From Epinephelus fuscoguttatus (Eukaryota > Chordata > Actinopteri > Perciformes > Serranidae): 64,000 nucleotides of DNA. Every line of letters starts with the position of its first letter. The stretch's first letter is position 1. Positions 11,046 to 21,293 of the stretch are shown here, in pieces. The position numbers and the translations under genes are program-made. The notes under the pieces are model-generated. The model had not been told where the DNA came from, searched no databases, and saw nothing but the letters and a program-made list of their open reading frames with translations. Location: NCBI RefSeq assembly GCF_011397635.1, contig NC_064756.1:18628907-18692906 (forward strand), written 5' to 3'.

Positions 11046-12940
11046 TCGAGCCTTCAACATATTTAATAAATAGCAATTGCAAAAACATGAAATAAAAATC
11101 ATTGCAGATTTATAGTCTTTATTATAGTTTTCTGTAGTCTTGGTCAGGGAGGAATTGCCATCATGTCCGCAGTGATAAGCACTGACTGATCTGTCCAGAG
11201 CAGCTTTTGATAAGTGGACCTCGCTCCGTGGCTACAGTACCTGGGATACATGTTATTGTGTGTTTTGTATGCAGTCCATGTTTTCAGTTGAGATCTGTTT
11301 TAACATGACACACTCACTGCCAAACAGACCAACGACAGGGGAGAGCCTAGAGGGCGAGTCCTGACCATCTGCTGTCCCAACAGACATTCAGCCACTTCCT
11401 CAAAGTACACACACACATACACACATACACACAGCATGGACATTTTTTTAACAATGCAACTCAAAAGTCTCCCTCACACTTCAAAATACACACATTTTTA
11501 CATTGTTTTTTACATTTCTTTGATGCCTGTTTACTGTATTTTATCATTTTTACACGGTCAACAGGCCAACATGTGCACACACATCATGTTATCGAAACAG
11601 TACTCAATGCCAGAGGAAAAACAGGTGCATCAAGGTACACCTGGGACTCCAAACCACTGCCCCAGGCACAGAGTGTTAACACAAAACACTGAAAACAAGA
11701 AAGCAATGTTCAAAGACAGGCAAATGCTCATTCTGAGTCTGGATTCAAAAAATGTTCTTCCTCTGAGTCTGAGCCAGCCAGCGACTGTGTTATGTTCAGC
11801 CAAAGCAAAGATTCCCATGTTTTTTCATGATGCATGAGCCGAATTGATTTTTAGCCTGAGAGGGCATATTGCACACAGACTGTCTGAGACTAGACAAGAG
11901 GAGATAATGTGGACAAGAGGATCCCTAAGATATGTTAATGTTATTTCAGTGCAACAAAGCTGAAGAAAATTGAGTCATCTCAGATTTTGACCAAAATGAA
12001 GTCTGAAAAAAAGAAAAACACTTATTTGCCTGTGAAGGTTGAATTGTTACTGCCTTGTTTTGTACAAACAGATTCCACTAATACAGTGTTTTCTGCGTTA
12101 TCTGCTGCACAAGGCTGAGAAGAGGTACCTTTGAATGCAAATTATTCCATGAGCAGGCAGGTCCAGGGAACTGCCAGGTGTAACAGAAAGCCTGAGAAAT
12201 TAGCCTTTGACCAAAGTTTTGTGTGACATGTTGATTTACTGACTAACATTCCAGGACAGTAGCTGCTACAGCACTAATAAAATAAACTGTAGCTTTGAAA
12301 TGGGAGATAACGTTTGCCTCTATCAGCAAGAAATAGGTATTTTATTTTAATAAGGAAGTTACGTCCTCTAGAATATGTGTGAACATGTCGATTTCTGATG
12401 AGAAACAGTTTGTTATGATCCTTGAGAATTAACTTTGAACAAATGCTGTGAGATCTGGTGTGCTTTCATGTATTGTTTATATATATATGTATAATGTATA
12501 GTTAACAGTAATGCCAATAAAAAAAACACTTTCAGAGAGTTTTGTTGTTCTTTAATATAAATAGCAAAATCTTAAACCTGTTACTCCTGTTACTTGTTAC
12601 TTTAAAACATAGCTTTGAAGTGAGCAGCTGAATTTTGTTTTCTAAGATGTGATAGGCCACAAGCTGTCTTTCAGTAAACTATTCCTCCCACACCTGTCAG
12701 TCAGGTTCAAAGTGCTTGCTGCAGGCTTTGAATGGCTCCGTTTGAACTTGGTGGTGGTTATAAGGGCTATTGCCGACTGAAGATGACAAGTCCTAACCAC
12801 CAGAGCACCCATGGGCATATCCATAGTCCATGCTTAAAATTTTACTGTACAACAACAGATTCATTTTGTTTCAAATGTCTGCTCTTTTTACCATGAACAA
12901 ACTTCGTTATTGCCTAATGGATTCTCAACTTGTCGTATTG
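11046..12940. other. No gene seen
   Basis: A short CA run lies near 11407. The open frame 11436-11837 has no recognisable domain, splice sites or conserved motif. Nothing else is supported. Confidence 0.4.
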
Positions 12941-13119
12941 GACCTGGGTATGAATCCAGCCCGTTCTCACTCCCAACTTGTTAACTACTACCGCTTTGTA
13001 AGTGGATGTTGGAGTCAGACACCGACACAAAGATACACCTTTTGCAGCGGTATGATATGCGCTGGGCAGTGGCTATTTCTGGTGCCACAGGCAACTACCG
13101 TATTAGGAAAAGCTAAAAA

Positions 13120-13345
13120 GTCAATTTAGGGCAGGCAGCAGGGAAGGTGGATGGGTCAAACAGACACTGGACTTTCACCCTCAAGCCCACTGTTCATTCC
13201 CTGTTTGGAACCAAAAGGTGTGTGTTCTAGTATGTGTAGCATACCACCATAGTTACATGTCACATGTAGTGGCATCACGTTAGTAAGAACTGGACCTATT
13301 TTAAGTTAAACCACGATGTTTATGTCTAAACCTAACCATGTGCTT
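13120..13345 (+). repeat. Partial copy of the 350-bp dispersed repeat
   Basis: It shares 'gtggatgggtcaaacagaca', 'ctttcaccc' and the 'aacctaaccatgtgctttt' phrase with the copies at 10385 and 13985, and is otherwise more diverged. Confidence 0.5.
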
Positions 13346-13984
13346 TTGTTGTCTAAACCTAAAGAGATAAACATAAGTCATAAGTTTATTTTGAAAAGCA
13401 AATACATGTAATGAGTAGCATGGAAATCCAGACCCAAATCTAGAAAGAGTTAGGGTCTGGCTATGGGTAATGAAAAAGGCCCAACCCGAGGGGCGGCGCC
13501 AAGCATGCATTTGAAAATATCACTGCACGCAATTGGATAACACTACGACCAATCAGAACAATACACGGGGTGACGTATGCTTAGCTACCAGCGGAGCTAA
13601 CTGGTAGATTAGACTTTTGCCATATCCGGTCGGCAAAACAGCAAAAACGTCCTTCTTGCAAAGGAAAGATTCAAGCTCTTCTGTTCCTCTTTTAGAGAAA
13701 AAGCCAAGTCTAACTCATTCATTGTAGCGGCCAAAGCCGTTTAAAACAACTGGGGTTCATCCGTAGCCATCTTGCAATGTTTACTGACTGATTCCATCGC
13801 AGTGCTGTCGTCATCTGTTTAGCTCGCCTCTGGCCCGCCTATATCAGATACACCGATGTGATTGGTGCAGCTCGGCTCCAACGGCATGGGTAATGAGCAT
13901 CATTACTGATTGCCAGAGTGACTCGCTGTGCAAATTCAAATTGTGCTCTCACGAGAACTCTGAAATGAAAGTTTATTTTGAATA

Positions 13985-14335
13985 CAAGCCAACCAGTCTC
14001 ACTCCAAAGTCGTCTCAATCCAGTGCTTGGGCAGTGATTTGCAGCGTCATATACTAACGAAAAAAGCTGTCTTTAACGTCAGCATGATATGTGGTTTGTC
14101 ACCGCTATACTTTAATGGTGCTCGGCGGCATCAGGGGGAAACGCAGGGGAACAAGAATGAAAGTTGAGGCGGCGAAAGTCTGGGTAGAGTGGGTGGGTGG
14201 GTCTAACAAACACTGACATTCACCCAGGAGAGTGGTGTTCACGCCCTGTAAGGTTATAAAGCCAAATCCTGTTCTTTTTTACTAAACTCAACCTTGTGCT
14301 TTTGTTTCCTAAACTCGACCACGTGCATTAGTTGT
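13985..14335 (+). repeat. 350-bp dispersed repeat, copy 2
   Basis: Ordered similarity to 10385-10725 over the whole length. The preceding block 13425-13975 looks like a different non-autonomous element, because 'gaaatccagaccc' near its start and 'gattgccagagtgactcgc' near its end recall fish DNA-transposon ends. I could not fix its boundaries. Confidence 0.7.
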
Positions 14336-14799
14336 TGGAGGGGAAAAAAAACATAAATTTGCATTGTTGTACTGACGTAGTGTGTTTATTTTGAAATAGC
14401 TTGTATGTAAACAATAAATTTCCTGTGAAAATGGAAGTGTATTTTGAAAGAAGACAATGAATGTAACAAGCAGAACATGACATGTCGTCTGAGAACGTCA
14501 ACAACCAACGCACTCAGGGTACCTTGCACGCTGTATATGGACTTGGAAAGTCCATGACCAAATGTTGATATTAGGTCGGAGTAAGAATGTGTTGAACAAG
14601 TGTCAACTGAGATGCCATCAGTGAATGCACAAAACCAATGCAGGAGGCTTCCTGGCATTTCACATTTTAACGGTAAGGTCCACTGACAAAGTGGCAGTAT
14701 TTGACTAGTTTGGCTGTGAACGGGTGTAAATCCAGGAGGTTGTTTCAGCGTCATCGGTTTTGTAAATACATTGTGTTAACAACACAACAATATATCAAC

Positions 14800-14970
14800 A
14801 TTACACAGATAATGTACTCTTGAATACTTAAGTATCTTAAAAGCAAGCAATCCAGTACTTTAACTCAAGTAAAAGTTTGTCTGAACGACTTTCTGTATTG
14901 GAGTAATATTTGATCAGGAGTATCTACACTTTGACTCAAGTAATGGAGTTGTGTACTTTGTCCACCACTG
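14800..14970. repeat. Fragment of a common fish hAT-like repeat
   Basis: 'tactttaactcaagtaaaag', 'tttgactcaagtaatgg' and 'tgtccaccactgg' are phrases of a widespread teleost repeat whose ends read CAGTGGTGG. Related text occurs at 19326-20126. Only a fragment is present. Confidence 0.55.
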
Positions 14971-16200
14971 GCTAAAAGGTTGGGAAAGGCTGAAATGCTT
15001 TTAGATGCTCAGGGAGTGCAGGATAGAAGTCAGACATGCCTGACATTTACAGCTCTTGTGCCTGTTTTGATCATTAGTTGTAATTCTGCCCACCTGGGGA
15101 TGTGTTCTGGAAAACTGGATTTCTAACCCAACAAAACTCGACTTTGTGTTTGTATCACTGGGGACTTCATCCTTCTGCTCCGATGACTCCTGCCTTAAAA
15201 TATATCAAGGAGCCTGAAAGTACAAAAGTAAATCCTTTTAGCTGACACAATAATAAAGCTGAGTGGCCCAACCCTTCTGTTTTCTTTTTTAGTCTACTTG
15301 TGTATTCACATTTTTACTTTTTCTCTGAATTCAACTTGAGTGCTCGGTGCTGTTGTCCTCTTAAGCTCCTCTGAGGATTTTTACTCTTGTTTATTCTTCC
15401 GGCTTGTCAGTGGGATGCATCCTAATTTCGTGTTGTCTTGAATGCGCTATCAGTTTGAAAACAAGGTCATTACCCACAGAGCAGAGTTCCTTTAAAGTCG
15501 TATAGCTGCTCTGGCAGACCTGTGCTGTTGTGTGCAGCCTTGTTCAGCCAGCCAGATAAACTAACAGTGTGTCCTCAGGCGCCCCATGAGACAGCCACTG
15601 ACCTGGCTAATGTGGGTGGCTGCCCTCTGTGCACACACATGCACACGCACACACACACAAATGCATTTATAAAAGACTCACCGGTCTATTCTCCAGCAAG
15701 GATCTGACTGCAGCTCAAATGTATAATCTAGGATGATTTAATAATCTAGTGTCTCTTTCTTCTCTTCCTGTTCTCCCGTACCCTCTGCACTCTCTGTACC
15801 ACAAACATTTATGATCTCTTGCAGCGCGCTGGTCCGTTGTTTGCCTTGTTCCTATTTTAGTCTTTAGTTAGTTTGCCAGCTCAAGCGTGAACCACATCCC
15901 TGGCTCTGAGCCTCAAGCCACTGTCACTGGAACAAGGAAAGATGTTTTATGTAAACAGTAATATAATGTCCTACTTGCCTGTTGAGTGTAACAAGTCCCT
16001 CAGAAGTTCACCCAGCCTTGAAGGAAAATACCCACTGAGTCACAGAGTTATTTGTTTACAATCTCTTGCAGATGCACCTGGTCTGTGTTTAGGCACAAGC
16101 TCCAGTGTGTCCACAAAGATCACAGCCATTTACATTTCACTATCAATCTGAATCACATTCCCACTGGGAGGATTCAGGAAACTCATAACAATATATCACT
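14971..16200. other. No gene seen
   Basis: A short CA run lies at about 15636-15660. Open frames here carry no recognisable motif and no convincing splice sites. Confidence 0.4.
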
Positions 16201-16214
16201 TCATTTTACTTATT

Positions 16215-16364
16215 GAAGCTTTGGTTAATAAGGTTCCCACCATCTCAGCTGAGGACTTTGAAATCATGCTCAATTCCAACATCAGCGACCTGTTGATGGT
16301 GACCTACCTGTCTAACCTCACCCAAGCACAGATTGCTCTTAATGAGAAGCTGGTCCTGCTCTGA
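16215..16364 (+). pseudogene. eif3f: eif3f C-terminal fragment (pseudogene)
   Basis: 49 codons plus a stop encode a near-perfect C-terminus of eIF3 subunit [21 protein letters not shown], then [20 protein letters not shown], then KLVLL-stop. Residues before this in the same frame do not continue the protein, and no MPN domain or other eif3f exon lies near. It is therefore a 5'-truncated copy, probably retroposed, or a stray terminal exon. The frame is intact, so the copy is young or has been conserved by chance. No poly(A) tail follows; a LINE fragment begins about 40 bp downstream. Confidence 0.8.
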
Positions 16365-16405
16365 AGGAATTTCATTGAAGTGATTCATATTTAATTTTTG
16401 TATGT

Positions 16406-16555
16406 CTGAAACTATACCAGATTATCAGGACACTAACCACCTTCATAAAGAACTCCATGAGAATGTGGAAGACGACCCTAGAGGCCAACTCAAAGCCGAT
16501 TGCCCAAGTCAACATCAAATGCAGCATATACCAAGGGGATGCATTGTATCACTGT
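16406..16555 (+). mobile_element. LINE reverse-transcriptase fragment (R4/Dong-like)
   Basis: One frame reads MRMWKTTLEANSKPIAQVNI then KCSIYQGDAL. This is the conserved 'WKT-LEANSK...IKCGIYQGDALSP' block that I associate with R4/Dong-type fish LINEs. It is broken directly after QGDAL. It is only about 150 bp and non-functional. Confidence 0.75.
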
Positions 16556-16654
16556 ATAATTGTCTTTACAAGAAAACAAAAATGATGAGGTGACAACTTT
16601 GACATCGATATCAATATTGCTGTCTGTCCATAGGGACTTGGCTTGGGAACAAGT

Positions 16655-16910
16655 CCCCATCCGGACCAAGTATGAAGCATGGACTAGTAGCTGGACAGAT
16701 GCCAATTCGCCTCCTGGGCATCGCTGAGGTGTCCTTGAGCAAGGCACTGAACCCCCAACTGCTCAGAGTGCCTGTCCAAGACAAACCCCTCGCTCTCACA
16801 TCTCTCCATTGAATAGGTCCTGTTTGTGCACGTGTGTGTATTTCAACGACAACAGAGGGTAAAAATAAATCGAATTTCCCCTCAGGGATTAATGAAGTAT
16901 ATCTTCTTCT
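16655..16910 (+). mobile_element. SINE/LINE 3' fragment
   Basis: 'aattcgcctcctgggcatcg', 'gtccttgagcaaggcactga' and the terminal 'aatttcccctcagggattaa' with 'tgaagtata' match a common teleost SINE/LINE tail ending in short T/C repeats. Confidence 0.7.
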
Positions 16911-17130
16911 TCTTCCCAGCTATAGGGAGGATATGAGGATGTGACAGTCATCATCATCGTCATGATTATCATCACTATCATTAGGACGGCATTGTCTTTC
17001 TTTATCACTGATGACATATGATGATGTAATGTTTGGGTCCTGACTGTCTTTAAGTGCTTGCCCTCATTCCAAATTACGTATCACTCATGAAACCCTCAAA
17101 CATGGAGCTCAGTCAGGACAGCTGGGACTG

Positions 17131-17143
17131 ATGGACACACACA

Positions 17144-17180
<37 letters not shown>
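17131..17180. repeat. CA microsatellite
   Basis: A CA run with one CG interruption. The surrounding sequence to 17580 holds nothing recognised. Confidence 0.9.
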
Positions 17181-17182
<2 letters not shown>

Positions 17183-17579
17183 GAAGGAGAGATAATAAGA
17201 GAGATAATAGATATGTGAGGATGTGAGATTTCTTTTTTTATGTGGTCCCTTAAATGAAGATAACACATTCACATGTCCCTGGGGTCTCATTATACTCATG
17301 TAAACCAGAGTCCCTGATCAACTGATTCATCGCTTCTTTCACTCCCTCTGAGGTTTGCTACCAATATTCCAGGGAGGGAAAATGGACCAAGACCAGGGTG
17401 ATCCCCGAACATACATACAGTTATTATTCCAGTGAGCACAAGCTGATAGGCAAGAAACCGTTACGTAGAGTACAGAGATACATATGACCGCTGTTTTAGA
17501 GAGATGTGAAATCAACATTGTGATCATTTTGGAGGATGCAGTTTGTGATGTTGTTGATATGTATCGCATCATATAGCTG

Positions 17580-18060
17580 TTATTTGTGTTATTTATTGTA
17601 AGCTAATTGTGTCGTATAAGTTCTGAGTCCAGTTTATTTCTATTTAGCGTCATCTTTTAGTTGCTGAAATTAGTTTATCTGTCTTTTGTTTTCTCTCCAC
17701 TTTTAGTGTATCAAGCAGATTTTGTTTGGGGTTTTCTCTTATGTTTTTTGCTCATTCATTAGGTTTTTTTTAATTTTGATCTTCTCACCGAATGTGTCGT
17801 GTCTTGTTTACTTCTTGTGTGTGTGTTTTCCGGCCTTAGTGATCGTCTCCCCGCCCTGATTTGCTCCACCTGTGTGTGTTCACCCTGCTCTCCTTGTGTT
17901 CTTACTCTGTCTGGCCTTCTCTCTTTGCCAGTTTTGTGAGCTTTTCAGCATTGTTTCTTGATATGATTGTTTCTCCGATATTTTCCAGACTGTCACCTGT
18001 GTGTGGTGTTCTGTTTTGGCAAATAAAGACTTTAACTTTTCATTGTGTGTGAGTCTTACT
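17580..18060 (+). repeat. LTR-like T-rich fish repeat
   Basis: A T/TG-rich block ending 'ggcaaataaagactttaac', resembling in composition and ending the repeat at 2188-4345. No target duplication was found. The following 18060-19085 holds no gene I can see, apart from CA runs near 18855. Confidence 0.45.
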
Positions 18061-19258
18061 GTTGGAGTTCATCCTCTCCCAGCACCAGTGTGTGTGTGTG
18101 ACAGCTGGTGCGATTCAACGGCATCAAAAATTCTAAAATGATCATACAGTTGAATCAACACCTGCCTAAACAGTTTAAATGAAACAAAACAACACTTGTG
18201 AAGGTATGATTTATTGCAGCACTGGTGGTTGTCCCCCGATATCTGCAGAGATTTGTCATCATTTGGTAGATGTCCATTAAAGCACATGCAGAGGATATGA
18301 ATCTAACCTTTGTACTTTCAAATAATGAGAGGGACTTTTGATTTAATCCTTTTTTTAATTTATAATGGATAGAATAAGAGATTATCTCCAGCAGTCTCCA
18401 GAGTCTGAAGCTGATTTTCTCACTACTTTACAAGCTAATCAAGTCAAATTATAAATTCCATTGTCTAAACTAGTGGTATTCGATGATGAATGGTCTGAGG
18501 GAGCTTCACCACAACCCTAACTAACAGCTCACCTCTGCTCTGCCCCCGGGTTCACCTGTAATGAAGCCTCAGTGGATCTCTATTATCAAGGCTCACCAAT
18601 GGCAACCACTCTCCTGTCTGCTTTAAGCATGATGGATGTGATTCAACACTGCACTGTGTGTCTGTTCATCTTAATAATTTTAAGCTATGTAAAAGGTAAA
18701 CTAATTCCCTACAGGAAACAGTAGCTGGTAGTTACAGTCAAACATCTCTACTGTCTTTATCTCCTTAAATAGCTTTCAGTTTCCACACACACATCCTCAG
18801 ATACAACATGGCAGATCTTATCCATCACACTTAAAGACACAGCAATAATTAGAACACACACACACACATACACACAAATAAGAAGACACCGGTGACGTCA
18901 ACACAAAGTATTTGAGGCCTCTTCACTCCCTTAGCAATACACTGGAGACACAGAAACACAGACAGAGGCATCTACGAGCCAACGCAACCTAACACAGAGC
19001 AGCTTCTTGGCCTGTTGTGACAGTCTGTGCCATTAGCCGCACAGCCAAACAAAACAGCATCCCTTTATTCTCTTGTTTCTTACAGACCTGTGGGTCTCTG
19101 GAGCTCTGGGAGAGGAGGATAAAGAAGACTTTAAACTCAGAGAGCTGCTGATGGTGCACAAAGTCCTGCCAGTGAATATTGGTTTCTATTTGTTTTGGGA
19201 CTGAACAGGATTAAAGTTGAAGTAGTTTTTGCTTCGTTCTGAGTTTGAAGGGTGAGAA

Positions 19259-20485
19259 ATGGAGCGACCCACGCCAAAGGAACTGAGGAATAACAGAGGA
19301 GCGAGAAACAGCAGAGAGGTAAGACCAGTAGTGGAAAGTAGATTTACTCAAGTAATGTTATACTGTACAATTTTAAGGCACTTGTGCTTCACCATTTCCA
19401 TTTTCTGCTACTTAATACATCTACTTTACTACAGTTCAGAGGGAAATATTTCACCTCTCTAAATGTATTTGATATCTTGAGTTGCCTTGAAGATTCAGAT
19501 TCATAGTACTAAATATTATCAATAATATAATGATTATTTATTAGGATTATTAAGATGTTGAAGTAGCTCCACCTTCACCAGCTGCAACATTAGTCATGTA
19601 GTGATGTACACATTCATGCATCAGTCATTATAATCTAGCAAAGTGGGCCATTCTGCATACAGGGGACTTTCTTTAGTGTATTTTGATGTTAATAATTTTG
19701 CATTTTATAATCTTAAATGCATGGCAATCATTTGTAACAGAGTGCGTCCACTTTTCTGGTCTTTTCATAGTATTTTTTGGTCATATTTTGATTATATTTT
19801 TCTTCTCTTTAAATCTCCCTTGATTTTTGTAATACTTACTTGTATTTCATTTTCCTTTACAATATTTATGTGAAGCACCAATACACAAAAGCAACCCTCT
19901 TGTGTGTGAAAACCTACCTGGCAATTAACTGAATTCTGATTCTAATAATTCAATTACATTTTCAATTCAGTTTTATTTATGCAGCCCAGTATCCAAAAGC
20001 ACAATTTGCCTCAGAGGGCTTTACGGCATACGATATCCCTAAGTCCTTGGGCCCTCATGGCAGATAATACACGGTGGTATTTTACTCACCAGTAAGTAAA
20101 AGATCAGAGTACTTCTACCACCACTGCATTAGCCATAATGTGTTTATTACACATAAATTGCAGATGGCAGATTTTCTGGACTATAGACACCAAAGAGAAC
20201 CAGCAAGTCTTACATTGTGTTCTGTGAGTGTTGTCATATCTTTATCAATGGCGCCATCAGGTGGTAGAAATATGTCAGTAACTCCTGCCTTGGATGCATT
20301 TCAATTGTATCCACACACTGCACATCTCTCTCTGTCTCTTTCAGGTGATCGAGCCTGTCCATGTGCTCCCTCAAGCGGCCAGATGTAAAGTGGACCTTGA
20401 ACACATTCTTGGCATTGCGGGTATCGTGGGCACAGTTCTTAACCTCCTGGTCGTGGTGTTTGTGTATCTTTACACACCTGTCTGA
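19259..20485 (+). CDS. tunar-like: TUNAR-like micropeptide 3, two coding exons (66 aa)
   Basis: Exon A probably runs 19086-19318: acceptor 'cttgtttcttacag' ends 19085, the ATG is at 19259, and the donor is GAG|gtaaga. It encodes MERPTPKELRNNRGARNSRE. Exon B starts at 20345 after 'ctctgtctctttcag' and joins in phase 0. It encodes 46 residues and stops at 20483-20485. The product is a basic N-terminus, a linker (VIEPVHVLPQAARC) and a hydrophobic tail (41-66) ending GTVLNLLVVVFVYLYTPV. The tail matches TUNAR and the two upstream micropeptides, with divergent N-termini as is usual for tail-anchored micropeptides. The intron is nearly filled by a hAT-like repeat. The acceptor at 19085 implies a further 5' exon. 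A possible poly(A) signal AATAAA is at 20824. Role inferred from TUNAR: ER membrane, calcium handling. Confidence 0.8.
19326..20126. mobile_element. hAT-like repeat filling the micropeptide 3 intron
   Basis: Left end 'cagtagtggaaagtagattt' and right end 'cttctaccaccactg' form CAGTGGTGG-type inverted ends as in fish hAT elements. Inside, at about 19965-20060, lies another common repeat ('caatttgcctcagagggctt'). The left end is 8 bp past the splice donor at 19318. The 8-bp flanks match poorly, so insertion boundaries are approximate. Confidence 0.65.
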
Positions 20486-20823
20486 CATGACTAAACACAG
20501 TCTGTACGGGTGGATTTACAGTGAAGCTGTTGATTGTTGGATATGGGACATCACCGAATTGATGGGTGGATGAAAGGACAACTGGAGGGAAAGGACAGGA
20601 TGCTCTGAACACAGGAGAGTGTTTTAGTAGTTAAGCAGGCTGATTGAATCAGTAGCATTATCTTACATTGTTGGTGAAGATACGACTGACATATATGAGT
20701 GTGTTTGTAACTGTGTTTAGACCCCAAAGTCCTTTTCCATGAGTTGAGGTGACCAGCATGTTGTTGTAAGTGCAGTTAAAGGTATGTATTCGTTTTCTGC
20801 TCTTTGATGCTATTGTTTTTGAA

Positions 20824-20829
20824 AATAAA
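20824..20829 (+). terminator. Candidate poly(A) signal for micropeptide 3
   Basis: First AATAAA downstream of the stop at 20485. It would give a 3' UTR of about 0.35 kb and make the gene tail-to-tail with bloc1s3. There is no transcript support. Confidence 0.4.
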
Positions 20830-21059
20830 TTTATAACCAAAAAATGAGAAAATTCCTCAAAATTATTCCGCTTATCTCCACCTTTGCTTTCATCCATTAG
20901 GGCAGCAGCCATTGGATAGTGTGGGTGTTACATTACACACGTTGGCCTCCTTGACCTATCACAGAGGACCCAAAAAGAGCAAAGACATAAAAGGATATGC
21001 CTCATAAAAAGACCAAAGTGTAAGAAGAGAGCTGTAAGCATGAGCTGACAGGACATGCT

Positions 21060-21065
21060 TTTATT
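21060..21065 (-). terminator. bloc1s3: Candidate poly(A) signal for bloc1s3
   Basis: TTTATT on the plus strand is AATAAA on the minus strand. It lies about 230 bp past the bloc1s3 stop, a plausible short 3' UTR. Confidence 0.45.
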
Positions 21066-21293
21066 TCCTTAACTTCTACTCCTTACAGAAATATCCCCAG
21101 AGCTCCAGGCACAAGGACAGAGAAACCTGACAGATAAATAGTGTGTGACTGTTCAGTATACATATTTGTTCATATGCATGGGTGCTGTTCGTAAACACTG
21201 AAGTAAAGCTAACATGCTTTTTCTTCTACTCTCTGATATTCATGGAAAATATTCCCATGATGATATTTTACACATAAATATTGATTTGATTCT

